This document shows positions 9,495 through 18,500 of a DNA stretch of 64,000 nt, in pieces. Source of the DNA: Thermoanaerobacterium xylanolyticum LX-11. GTDB taxonomy: Bacteria > Bacillota > Thermoanaerobacteria > Thermoanaerobacterales > Thermoanaerobacteraceae. The notes beneath the pieces are model-generated. The model saw nothing but the letters and a program-made list of their open reading frames with translations, ran no database searches and was not told the DNA's origin. Made by a program: the position numbers and the translations under genes. The DNA is taken from positions 1,747,001 through 1,811,000 of the forward strand of contig NC_015555.1 of NCBI RefSeq assembly GCF_000189775.2, written 5' to 3'. Position 1 is the stretch's first letter, and each line of letters begins with the position of its first letter.

Positions 9495-10216
9495 TATTTT
9501 TTCCTTCTTTTCCTTTTATGTTTGCTTCCATCATTATTATAATAATAGTAATAATAATAGTCACTTCTTTGTTCTTTTACTTTATTTAAAACAGCTCCAA
9601 GAATATTAGCTTTCAAATTTGTAAGAATTTCCTTTGCTCTTTTGGTAGCTTCAATTTCTGTCTTATTTGCTTGGATAACTAAAATAACCCCATCCACTAC
9701 TGGCGCAAGAACCGTAGGATCTGTTACCAATAAAACGGGCGGTGCATCAAGCAAAACATAATCATAATCTTCTTTAAGTCTGTCTAAAAAAACTTTCATC
9801 CTGTTTGAACCTATTAATTCAGATGGATTTGGCGGTATTGGACCAGACGTTATTATACCCAAATTGTCAAATTCTTTATCTGATATAACATACTTTTCAT
9901 ACCTATCATCTTCCACAATTATATTTGTCAATCCACTCATATTTGGTATTTTAAACATCTGGTGCACAGTAGGGTTTCTTAAATCACAATCAACAACAAT
10001 CACTTTAACGCCAGTCATAGCTAATGCATATGCCAGATTTTTTATAATTGTGCTTTTCCCTTCATTTGGCAACGAACTTGTTATCAAAATGCTTTTTACT
10101 TTTTTATCCACGCTAGTAAATTGTAAATTTGTCCTCAATGAGCGAAAAGCTTCTGAAACTGTTGTCTTTGAGTTAACAACATTATTTTTGAATACATTAT
10201 TATTTACATCAATCAA
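9494..10216 (-). CDS. BY-type tyrosine kinase (CpsD/YwqD family)
   Basis: This 240-residue cytoplasmic kinase has Walker A (SSLPNEGKST), Walker A' (VIVVDCDLRNP) and Walker B (VLLDAPPVL) of the MinD/ParA-like BY-kinases. The C-terminal tyrosine cluster is SDYYYYYYYNN, the autophosphorylation tail, followed by a basic end (KHKRKRRKK). It needs the cytoplasmic tail of the Wzz-like protein encoded just upstream for activation. Start TTG at 10216 with GGAGG eight bases upstream. The gene follows the Wzz gene by 13 bases. Confidence 0.93.
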   Translation of the reverse strand: MIDVNNNVFKNNVVNSKTTVSEAFRSLRTNLQFTSVDKKVKSILITSSLPNEGKSTIIKNLAYALAMTGVKVIVVDCDLRNPTVHQMFKIPNMSGLTNIIVEDDRYEKYVISDKEFDNLGIITSGPIPPNPSELIGSNRMKVFLDRLKEDYDYVLLDAPPVLLVTDPTVLAPVVDGVILVIQANKTEIEATKRAKEILTNLKANILGAVLNKVKEQRSDYYYYYYYNNDGSKHKRKRRKK

Positions 10217-10229
10217 TTATATGGCCTCC

Positions 10230-10913
10230 TCAGTCTTTAAGTTCAGGAATTACACCCAGTACAGGCAAATCAAGATATTTTTTTACATCGTCAATACTTT
10301 TGTATGTCTTATCAAAGTACTCAAATAGAAATATTATAAATATGCTTACCATTATGCCTAATATCGCAGCAATGCTCATATTAAGTGTCGGCTTTGGACT
10401 TATCTTAGTTGTAGGAGGTATAGCCTCATCAATCACACTTACATTGTCAACTTTCATTATTTTTACTATATTATCGACGAATGAACCTGCAACTGCATTA
10501 GCTATATCTGCTGCAATCTTTGGGTCATTATCTTTTACACTTATATTTATTACTTCTGTATCCCCTTCTTCTGCTACATCTATATTTTTCTTTAACTGAT
10601 CTGTCGTCATATTTAAATTCAATTTATTTATAGCTTCTTGCAGTACTGATCTGCTTGTTGCGATTTCCGCATATGTTGCTGCAAGAAGCCTGTTCGTCTG
10701 AACATCCTGAAACTGAATTTGTCCATTATTGTACTGTGCTGTTTGAGATTTGCTTACAATTAGCGATGTACTAGCCTGATACGTTGGCTTTATTACATAA
10801 AAGGACAAAATTCCGCTCATCACTACTGCTGCTACAGTAATAATTAATATGAGCCACCATCTTTTTCTTAAAATTTCCAAAATCTCCTTCAAATCTATTT
10901 CTTCTTCACTCAT
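10230..10913 (-). CDS. Wzz/CpsC-type polysaccharide co-polymerase, kinase activator
   Basis: This 227-residue protein has two membrane segments (near residues 19-41 and 178-200) around an extracellular Wzz domain, and the proline-rich TTKISPKPTLN motif before the second segment. It regulates glycan chain length and, through its cytoplasmic C-terminus (FEYFDKTYKSIDDVKKYL), activates the BY-kinase. ATG start with AGGAGAGA upstream. It is the second gene of the LoaP-led operon. Confidence 0.92.
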   Translation of the reverse strand: MSEEEIDLKEILEILRKRWWLILIITVAAVVMSGILSFYVIKPTYQASTSLIVSKSQTAQYNNGQIQFQDVQTNRLLAATYAEIATSRSVLQEAINKLNLNMTTDQLKKNIDVAEEGDTEVINISVKDNDPKIAADIANAVAGSFVDNIVKIMKVDNVSVIDEAIPPTTKISPKPTLNMSIAAILGIMVSIFIIFLFEYFDKTYKSIDDVKKYLDLPVLGVIPELKD

Positions 10914-11000
10914 AGTCTAATTTCTCTCCTTTGCTATTAATTTGTCTTTTCAATTTTTAAAACACAACCCTTATTAAAAACTTATAAACTAATTACGATT

Positions 11001-11564
11001 CTACGACACTTCAGACAACTTATTAAATTCACCATTGTCTAGTTCCTCTACAATATGTATTCCTAAGTCAACAAGATTAGCATTTCCAGATACATTTAGC
11101 CTAACTTTTACCCTTCCTTTTCGTTTATCAATTTTTTCGATAAGACCTTCAAACCCTTTAAGCGGTCCATCGATTATCTTAACTTTACCACCTATCTTGA
11201 TTCCTGTTGAGAATCCAACAATGTCAGAGTCGCCTACGAGCGAAAGTATAATCTTTATTTCTTCTTCTCTAACCTCAGCAGGCTCTGCCTCATCTTTTAA
11301 AAATTTTAAAAAGCGAGGTAATCTTTTAATATCATTGTAAAGTTCATAGCTCATGCACGTCTTTATAAATACGTAACCCGGAAATAAAGACTTTATCTTT
11401 TCCACACGATTCTTGCCTTTTCTTTCAATTATTGCCCTTTTAGGTATCAACACTCTAATAGATTTTCTTTTCAATTTACAAAATAGCAATTCAATCAACC
11501 TTTTTACTTTCAGTTCATCTCCAGTCCTAGTATATATGACATACCATTTTTCATCATCTTCCAC
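11001..11564 (-). CDS. NusG-paralogue antiterminator (LoaP type)
   Basis: This 187-residue protein has an N-terminal NGN domain (WYVIYTRTGDE... LFPGYVFIKT) and a C-terminal KOW domain (KIGGKVKIIDGPLKGFEG). Housekeeping NusG normally lies beside secE and ribosomal genes; this copy heads a polysaccharide operon, which is the LoaP/RfaH situation. LoaP proteins act on RNA polymerase in long biosynthetic operons so that it passes terminators. The GTG at 11564 is chosen because AGGAGG lies eight bases upstream; an in-frame start at 11615 would place this box inside the gene. The 87-base gap to the Wzz gene could hold the loading site, but I see no strong hairpin there. Confidence 0.8.
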   Translation of the reverse strand: MEDDEKWYVIYTRTGDELKVKRLIELLFCKLKRKSIRVLIPKRAIIERKGKNRVEKIKSLFPGYVFIKTCMSYELYNDIKRLPRFLKFLKDEAEPAEVREEEIKIILSLVGDSDIVGFSTGIKIGGKVKIIDGPLKGFEGLIEKIDKRKGRVKVRLNVSGNANLVDLGIHIVEELDNGEFNKLSEVS

Positions 11565-11675
11565 ATATGCTGCCTCCTTTTGATTTGTTTTTATGATGTA
11601 TTCGACATGACACATTAAAAATCCTTCTTTAGTGACCGTTTACAACAAAAAAATCATAAAATTTTTCCAAAACAA

Positions 11676-11704
11676 AAGGGACGTGATATTTCCCACAGTC
11701 CCTT
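11676..11704 (-). terminator. Terminator after the phosphomutase gene
   Basis: Stem AAGGGAC (11676-11682) with GTCCCTT (11698-11704); on the minus strand it is followed by TTGTTTTG. It separates the phosphomutase from the LoaP operon. Confidence 0.6.
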
Positions 11705-11713
11705 CGTACATTC

Positions 11714-13084
11714 TTATTTAAGCTCAACACCGTATTTTTTTAATACCTCTGCAAGCTCATCTTTTATCTCTTCAAGCCTTTTTTCAGTATCAGCTTCACA
11801 CCTTACAATCAATTCAGGTCCTGTATTAGATGCTCTAACAAGCCCCCATCCGCCGTCAAACATGACTCTTGCACCATCGATATCGATCAATTCATATCCT
11901 TTTTCTCTAAAATGTTTTGTCACACCTTTTACAACATCAAATTTCTTTTCATCATCGCAGTGCAATCTCAATTCCGGAGTCGACGGATATTTCGGCACAT
12001 CTGACAAAAGCTCTGACAATGTCTTATTCGTATTAGAAAGTATTCTAAGGAGTCTTGCTGCAGCATACGCCGCATCATCATAGCCATAATACTCATCTGC
12101 AAAGAACATGTGGCCTGACATCTCGCCTGTAAAGACAGCATTGATTTCTTTCATCTTTGCCTTTATAAGGCTGTGACCAGTCTTATAGAAGATCGGATTT
12201 CCACCAAGTTTCTTTATCTCTTCAGGCAGTGCCTTTGAACATTTTACTTCGACTATGGCATCTGCACCTGGATGCTTTTTCATTATTTCCCTCCAGTAAA
12301 GCACCATCAGCATATCGCCCCAGATTATGTTGCCCTTCTCATCAACGACGCCAATCCTATCTCCATCACCGTCAAAAGCTATGCCAACGTCTGCGCTAAG
12401 TCTTTTAACCTCACTTATCAAGTCTTTCAGATTGTCTGCATTCACTGGATCAGGAAAATGGTTTGGAAATGTTGGATCTGATTCACAGTACAGTGGGTAT
12501 ACTTCGCACCCAAGCCCGTATATAATATCAGGATATATGTTTGAGCATGTACCGTTTCCACAGTCTACAACAACTTTAAGCTTTTTATCGCCAAGTCTCA
12601 CCTTATCCTGAATCATCTTTATGTAGCTTTGTATAGGGTATGCGTATTTCAAAGAACCTGTCCCTGTCTTGAAATCACCTTTCTCTGCAATATGATATAG
12701 CTTTTTAAGCTCATCACCATATATAGTAGATGGTCCAAATGCAACTTTAAATCCGTTAAACTGCGGTGGATTATGGCTTGCTGTTATCATAAGTCCTGCG
12801 TCGTAATTATATAGTATGCGTGAATAGTAAAAAGCAGGCGTAGACAGAACACCGATATCCAGCACATTACATCCAGTAGAAGTAAGTCCCTTTACCACAG
12901 CATTTCTTATGGGTTTTGAAGATATCCTGTTGTCTCTGCCTACAATTACATCTTTTACGTTTTTTTCATTTTGAATATATGTACCGAAGGCTTTGCCAAT
13001 AAGCTCTGCTGTTTCTTCGGTAAGATCATCATTCCATACACCGCGTATATCGTACATCCTAAACATATTTTGATTTAGAGCCAT
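11714..13084 (-). CDS. Phosphomannomutase/phosphoglucomutase
   Basis: This 456-residue alpha-D-phosphohexomutase has the catalytic serine loop TASHNPPQFNG (about residue 100), the metal loop DGDGDRIG (about 238-245), the sugar-binding loop GEMSGHMFF and the phosphate-binding RASNTGPEL near the C-terminus. It interconverts hexose-1- and 6-phosphates and would supply glucose-1-phosphate for GalU or mannose-1-phosphate for GDP-mannose. The ATG start has AAAGGAGGGAG upstream. It is a single gene with its own promoter (13121-13148) and terminator. Confidence 0.92.
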   Translation of the reverse strand: MALNQNMFRMYDIRGVWNDDLTEETAELIGKAFGTYIQNEKNVKDVIVGRDNRISSKPIRNAVVKGLTSTGCNVLDIGVLSTPAFYYSRILYNYDAGLMITASHNPPQFNGFKVAFGPSTIYGDELKKLYHIAEKGDFKTGTGSLKYAYPIQSYIKMIQDKVRLGDKKLKVVVDCGNGTCSNIYPDIIYGLGCEVYPLYCESDPTFPNHFPDPVNADNLKDLISEVKRLSADVGIAFDGDGDRIGVVDEKGNIIWGDMLMVLYWREIMKKHPGADAIVEVKCSKALPEEIKKLGGNPIFYKTGHSLIKAKMKEINAVFTGEMSGHMFFADEYYGYDDAAYAAARLLRILSNTNKTLSELLSDVPKYPSTPELRLHCDDEKKFDVVKGVTKHFREKGYELIDIDGARVMFDGGWGLVRASNTGPELIVRCEADTEKRLEEIKDELAEVLKKYGVELK

Positions 13085-13120
13085 AAAAACTCCCTCCTTT
13101 AAAATTAGCGTTCATAATAT

Positions 13121-13148
13121 ATTATATACTAAAGTATTACATTCACAA
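13121..13148 (-). promoter_or_regulatory. Promoter of the phosphomutase gene
   Basis: On the minus strand TTGTGA (13148-13143), a 16-base spacer and TATAAT (13126-13121), about 40 bases before the start codon. Confidence 0.55.
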
Positions 13149-13286
13149 GCTGCATCAATAAAATTCTGTCAAATTCAACTTGAATTATTTATCAATTTTG
13201 TTCATTATAATCAAAAAGTCTATGATTAACGCTGTTTCAATAATATTATAAACAATACTATATTAGCCATATCCTTTTGTAAAACC

Positions 13287-13298
13287 GTGTGGTATAAT
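13287..13298 (+). promoter_or_regulatory. Extended -10 promoter of the Rpn gene
   Basis: TGGTATAAT (13290-13298) is a TGnTATAAT extended -10 box; no good -35 is seen. It lies 36 bases before the Rpn start codon. Confidence 0.5.
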
Positions 13299-13333
13299 AA
13301 TTATAAGTATTAAGAGAAATGGAAGGAAGAAAT

Positions 13334-14185
13334 ATGAGCCAAAAATACGATATAACGATGAAAAATATTTTTTCGGATATGACTGATGACATAATGAGTT
13401 ATTTTCTTGGATTGCAATATACAAAGATTGATGAACTTAATATAGAATTTGCAAGAATAGAACGAAGGGACAGCGACATGATATTCAAATGTACTACTGA
13501 TAAAGGAAATGTCGCTGTGCATATAGAATTTCAATCAGAAAATGACGGAAAAATGCCTTACAGGATGTTACGATATTCCATGGAGATAATGGAAAAGCAT
13601 AATCTCTTACCATATCAGATAGTCCTATATATAGGAAAAGACAATGTAAAAATGGCAAATAGCTTAAGCTACGACTTTGGAGAACAAAACACATTAGATT
13701 ATAAATACAGGATAATAAATGTTGGTAACATAAAATATACTGATGTTGTAGGAACAGACTATTATGACTTGTATTCGCTTCTTCCATTGATGGACCAAAA
13801 TAGAAGGGAAAAAGAAGGAGAAAAATATTTAGAAAGATGTGTTGAGGCTATAAAAGATATTCCTTTGGACATAAATAAAAAGAAAGACATAACATTTAAG
13901 GCTGAGATATTGTCAGGTATAGTTTTTAAAAGAGAAGTTATTGAGAAAGTTTTTTCGGAGGTGGTAAGAATGTTTAGAATTGAAGAATCCGAAACATATA
14001 AGATGATAATCGAAAAGGGTATTGAAAAAGGTATTGAAAAGGGTATTGAAAAGGGTATTGAAAAAGGCGAAAAAGAAAAAAGCATAAAAATTGCTAAAAA
14101 ATTATTAGAAGAAGGTATGGATATTGATAAAATAGCAAAAATTACAGAATTAGCAAAGGAAGAGATAAAAAAATTAATAAATTAA
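13334..14185 (+). CDS. Rpn-family PD-(D/E)XK nuclease (recombination-promoting nuclease/putative transposase)
   Basis: This 283-residue protein belongs to the Rpn/YhgA-like family. The PD-(D/E)XK core is visible as D48 and E65-x-Q67 (HIEFQS), followed by the family motif MPYRMLRYSMEI. Rpn proteins are Ca/Mg-dependent DNA endonucleases linked to recA-independent recombination and, in recent work, to phage defence. The C-terminal quarter contains IEKG repeated several times, predicted coiled coil, encoded by a 12-bp tandem repeat. The ATG at 13334 has GGAAGGA upstream; an in-frame ATG at 13319 lacks one. A strong internal ribosome binding site and ATG lie at 13957-13972. The gene converges on the Wadjet operon and shares a bidirectional terminator with it. 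Confidence 0.85.
   Translation: MSQKYDITMKNIFSDMTDDIMSYFLGLQYTKIDELNIEFARIERRDSDMIFKCTTDKGNVAVHIEFQSENDGKMPYRMLRYSMEIMEKHNLLPYQIVLYIGKDNVKMANSLSYDFGEQNTLDYKYRIINVGNIKYTDVVGTDYYDLYSLLPLMDQNRREKEGEKYLERCVEAIKDIPLDINKKKDITFKAEILSGIVFKREVIEKVFSEVVRMFRIEESETYKMIIEKGIEKGIEKGIEKGIEKGEKEKSIKIAKKLLEEGMDIDKIAKITELAKEEIKKLIN
13970..14185 (+). CDS. Possible internal small protein, C-terminal Rpn fragment (RpnS-like)
   Basis: An in-frame ATG at codon 213 of the Rpn gene is preceded by GGAGGTG (13957-13963) with eight bases between GGAGG and ATG, far stronger than the site of the full gene (GGAAGGA). Translation there gives 71 residues starting MFRIEESETYK. This product holds the IEKG repeats and the helical C-terminus but not the nuclease core. 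Some enterobacterial Rpn genes make such an internal short form, which restrains the nuclease. That this gene does so is inference from the start site alone. Confidence 0.55.
   Translation: MFRIEESETYKMIIEKGIEKGIEKGIEKGIEKGEKEKSIKIAKKLLEEGMDIDKIAKITELAKEEIKKLIN
14015..14066 (+). repeat. 12-bp tandem repeat in the Rpn gene
   Basis: About four and a half units of GGTATTGAAAA(G/A), encoding GIEK repeats. The units differ only at the last base of the lysine codon or the next glycine, so copies are nearly identical and could change number by slippage without shifting frame. Confidence 0.9.
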
Positions 14186-14192
14186 AACAAGT

Positions 14193-14240
14193 AATGAGCA
14201 TAACAATTCAAAAACTAATTTGTTATGCTCATTTTTTTAA
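14193..14240. terminator. Bidirectional terminator between rpn and jetD
   Basis: Perfect 14-bp stem AATGAGCATAACAA (14193-14206) with TTGTTATGCTCATT (14220-14233). T7 follows on the plus strand; the minus strand has a shorter TTGTTTTAATTT tail. It serves the convergent rpn and jet transcripts. Confidence 0.85.
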
Positions 14241-15518
14241 TTAACTCATTGACAATAAATCTTTAATGATATCATCAAGAATAAGCTCTTGATATCCAGC
14301 TTTTTTCAATAATCTCATTTTGTCTGCTAAAGGCTTTAATTGAGCCATATCGATTTTATCTATCATTTTAAGCCTTGATTCAGTCAATGTCTTATCTGAT
14401 AAAGCTTTTATGTAATCTTCAACATCATATCTCCAAAAATGAAATCTGTCAGGATATCTCTTGAAAAGTCTATGTGCTATCTGTAATCCTTCGGGGTCAA
14501 AATCACCTGAATAATATATATCTGTACCATTTTTATATAGCATATCTAAAAGGACAAGCAGAGATAATCTGGGCTGGCCATATGCGCATACAAGTGGAAC
14601 AGGCTTCCTAATAAAATCACATACGGATAAAAAAACACCTGGATTTTCCAATACAAATACTTTTTTGGATGGGCTCTCGACCTTATCCAACACGCTCAAA
14701 TTGTAAAGCGGTATTTGCAAAACTTCATTGCATTCATAAGCAGCTTCAAACACCTTATTACACTCGTCTTTGCTATATGCCAAAAGCCCTTTAAGCGTCA
14801 CAAAATTCGATATCTCATCAATCACTATGCCAGCTTTATATAAAAGCTCGGCAACCTCCTCAGAATTTTTCACCTCATCGAACCCAAAAATCGTAGCCAA
14901 TGCATTTATAAGCATTTTACCACAGTCAGTGTTTACATCGAATCCATGCGGGTCTCTAGTTATATGGGATGAAAAGACTGGCAGCCTTACCTTCTTTCCT
15001 TCGTAAACCGGAAGTCTATTTAATGCATCACAAACGTATTTTATATCTTTTTTGAGCAAAGTGCGATCACTATCATATCTCTGATTTATCGTTTTTACAC
15101 CAATAGCTTTATTTTCATAAATAGATTTCAACCACTGCCAGCACTTTGTCCCTTCATACTCAGATAAAAACTTGTTAAAGAACTTTTCTTTTTCATTTTC
15201 ATACTGATACATGTCTTCTTTTTTGCTGGTCAGCTTTTCATCAAAATACGATTCTAATATATCCATCAAACTGTACTCTTCAAATCTCGTATTCAAAAAT
15301 GTCTCTGCAAATTTATTGACATCGATATTTACTGATTTTCGCTTGCTAAAGTCTTTTTTAAAATGGTTAGATAATACTACTTTCTCAGAATCCGTTAAAT
15401 CATCAAGTTTGATTACACCGCCTATCCTTCCTATGCTCTTATATTTATCCCTAATAGCTTTAAATATCCTTTCATACCCTTTATTTCTTCTAAAAAATGC
15501 TATATCATCGGCTTTCAT
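14241..15518 (-). CDS. jetD: Wadjet nuclease subunit JetD (DUF2399/TIGR02679)
   Basis: This 425-residue protein is the topoisomerase VI A-like nuclease subunit of Wadjet. The C-terminal Toprim fold is visible: E291 in VFVLENPG, then YYSGDFDPEGLQIA with the D339-x-D341 pair that binds metal. The N-terminal part is helical and probably docks on the SMC complex. In Wadjet, JetD cuts closed circular plasmid DNA after JetABC has extruded it. The start lies 4 bases after the jetC stop with AAGGAG upstream. Its size and neighbours match the TIGR02677-02680 gene set; I think this is the type II Wadjet but am not certain of the numbering. Confidence 0.9.
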   Translation of the reverse strand: MKADDIAFFRRNKGYERIFKAIRDKYKSIGRIGGVIKLDDLTDSEKVVLSNHFKKDFSKRKSVNIDVNKFAETFLNTRFEEYSLMDILESYFDEKLTSKKEDMYQYENEKEKFFNKFLSEYEGTKCWQWLKSIYENKAIGVKTINQRYDSDRTLLKKDIKYVCDALNRLPVYEGKKVRLPVFSSHITRDPHGFDVNTDCGKMLINALATIFGFDEVKNSEEVAELLYKAGIVIDEISNFVTLKGLLAYSKDECNKVFEAAYECNEVLQIPLYNLSVLDKVESPSKKVFVLENPGVFLSVCDFIRKPVPLVCAYGQPRLSLLVLLDMLYKNGTDIYYSGDFDPEGLQIAHRLFKRYPDRFHFWRYDVEDYIKALSDKTLTESRLKMIDKIDMAQLKPLADKMRLLKKAGYQELILDDIIKDLLSMS

Positions 15519-15522
15519 CTAC

Positions 15523-18500
15523 TCACCTACTCCTTGTAAATGCAACCTCATCGTACGAAAAATCATCGATCTCTTCAACACTTTTTTCAATTCCAGTAAC
15601 TAAACGCCTAATCTTTCCATCCCATTTATATCTTACCAACGACACATAACTTGCATTTTTAGGCCTTATAAGCTCGTATATAGATAGCTCTGGCACTGTA
15701 TCATAATCGCCCCACAGTACTTGTGAGTTCATGATGAAATTCAATCCCAAGTCTTCTATAAGTTTAAACATATCTCTTATGTTGTTGTCATCCACTCCTG
15801 CAAAAGCTTCATCAAGCGATATAATCTTTGGAGCTTGTGATGACGCCGATTGATACATAGAGTACACTGCTGAGAAAAGAGGTATATACATAGCCATAGC
15901 TTTCTCTCCACCGCTAAACTTGTAAAAGGCATTGTTTGTAAGTTCTTTGCGATTTTCTCCTTCTTTTTTGAAATACAACTTAAACTCAAACCAATCTCTA
16001 TAGTCGAGAATGCTCTTCATTATCTGGTGGAATGTATCAGTATTGCTGTTTTCCTCATATATTTTCTTTGCACTTTCAACCTTTGATCTAAAGTGATTTA
16101 CTACTAAATTAAAATCTTCTTCTTTCATCATGTCTGCATCAAGCTTTAAAAGCTCTACAAGCTCTCTTGTATTTAGCTCTTGCTCATTTGTAGCAGCCTT
16201 TGGCTTCCATTCCAATTGAAACTTAAGACCGCTTGACGTATCACGCTGAGACATTAACTCATTCATCTTTTTAACCCATTCTTCTGCTTTAAAGATTCTG
16301 CTTCTTATTTTACGCCCTACATTGTGCATGATTATATCCTCAAAAAGCTGCCTATCCTTTTCTTTCATAAGGTTTTCGTTTATTTTTATATCTTCATCGA
16401 TCATATTATAAAGCCCATAAAGGGATATCTTTTTGTCATTTACTTTCGCTGTTATCTGATATCTTCTTAAATCTTTATATATTTCTTGATAAGTATCAAT
16501 ATCTGTATCAGTTTGTTCAATTTCTACCACATCTAATGAAAGCCCATATTCTACAAGCTCATTTATACAGACATAAAATGCATTTCTTATTTTTTCTGTG
16601 GCACTGTCTTTATCAAACTTTGCAAACATCTCTTTGTACTGTGATTGAATAGTCTTCGCTGCTTTATACATATCATCTATATCTGTAAGCTCATCAACGA
16701 ATCCAAATATTATCTCATCTTTTAACCCTTTATGGTATATGTTTAAAATATCCTGATTTTTTCTTATTTCTTCTTTTAACCTTTCATATTCTTTTTCTTG
16801 CAGGACTACTCTCTCTTTAAGTGCAGCAGTTTTAGCAGTTAAATCATTTATTTCTTTTGGTATGTCGTCAATCCTTTTTATACACTGTAAAAGCTCTTTT
16901 TGAAGATCTTCTATGCCAAGTTTTTCAATGGTTTCTTTTAATACATTGATCTTTTCTATGCTGTTTTTTATCTTCGCATCTAATACATCAATCTCAAACT
17001 TGTAATTATCAATGTCATACTCAATATCTTGTTTCTGCATTTTTCTAGTCTCTGCACTTCTTAAGACAGTAATATAGCTATTGTAATTTATCTGTAATTT
17101 CTGTAGGAGATTCTTGTACTCATCTAACTGTTCTAAAGCACTTTCGTAAGATTTGGCATCTGCATGAATGCCAATTCCAGACGTCAACTTCCTAACAATT
17201 GCTTTTTTTTCTTGAAGCACATCAAAAAGCTTCTTAGCAGCAATTGTCGCATCATTCAATTTAATCTCCGTGAATTTTTGATTCGATTGCGCTTCTTTCA
17301 ATTCCTTTAGCGCTTCTTCCAAATCATCTTTCCCTGGAAAATTTTTATATTCTACGTCTAAATCACTTAGCTGAGATTTTATTGACAGTTGTCTATCATT
17401 TAGTTCTCTTATTTCACCTTTTATGGCGTCTATTTCTTTAGATATTGATGATATCATTTCATCTCTAAAGCGCCGTCTCGACTCAAAACCTATATACCTT
17501 GACTTTACATTTCCTACAGCTTTCCCTTTTAAAACCCCTATTCCATACGTGCCATCATCATTCACATATGTTGCATTCTCTTCCTCATAAATAAATACAT
17601 TGCTTAAAGCATCTGAAATTTCATCTAAGCCGACACCGCTATTTGAATCGACAACATCAAAATACTGCAGTACATTAAGTTTCATGTTAAAAGTCCCTGG
17701 AATGATATACTTATCTGCCATGTCCTTATCCATTTTCATTGCTCTATCAATATCGCTTCTTGACACAATAAGTGCATCCAAGATTCCCATGTCCATAAGA
17801 GCTGATTCAATATTTCCCTTTGTATCATCATCTATATCATTTTTAAAGTCAATTGCTTTATAAAGTGGCACATATGCAATTCCTGCTTTATCCAATCTAT
17901 TTCTGTTTTCTATAACTTCCACATTGCGAGGTGGTTCTGGATCATATGTCTCTCTCCACTTTCTTAATTCCTCTTCTTTTTCATCCAGCTTAGAATTTCT
18001 TAAGTCCAATTCATTTTTAACTTTAATCAAGTCCATCTGAAACTTTTCTCTGATATCCTCGTAGGGCTTCCTTACAAATGATATAAGATCTTCATAAGTA
18101 CTTGTTTTCCCGTATGATAGAACTATTCTGGAAAGTTCTTCGATTTTTTCTCTATTAAGCTTCAAAAATCTATTCGTATCTGACCAATCGTAAATTTTAT
18201 CAATAAACCTGTTTTTTTCTTCATCAAGCAAAATCTCAATTTCGTTGACTTTTCGTTTCCAGTCCTCGTTTGCCTTTCTCAACCTATCTTCTTCTAACAA
18301 TGCGTCATTGTATTTTTTGTTTGCGTCTACCTCGTCATTAATGGCATCTAATGCCTTTTTCACTTTTCCTGTATACTCTTTTAGTGAATTGCTCCAAAAA
18401 TCAAAGTCAAAATCCTTACCATAAGACTTTTTTAATTCTTCTTCTGAGAAGCTATGCTCATCAAAATTGACTTCTTCAGATATAGAAGCCATATCCAAAA

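Noticed and set aside
9530-9560. Trinucleotide-like repeat of TAT/AAT in the BY-kinase gene
   Set aside because: It encodes the functional tyrosine cluster of the kinase tail, so it is explained by the protein.
14015-14066. Short regularly repeated units that might suggest a CRISPR array
   Set aside because: Units are contiguous 12-mers without spacers and lie in a coding frame.
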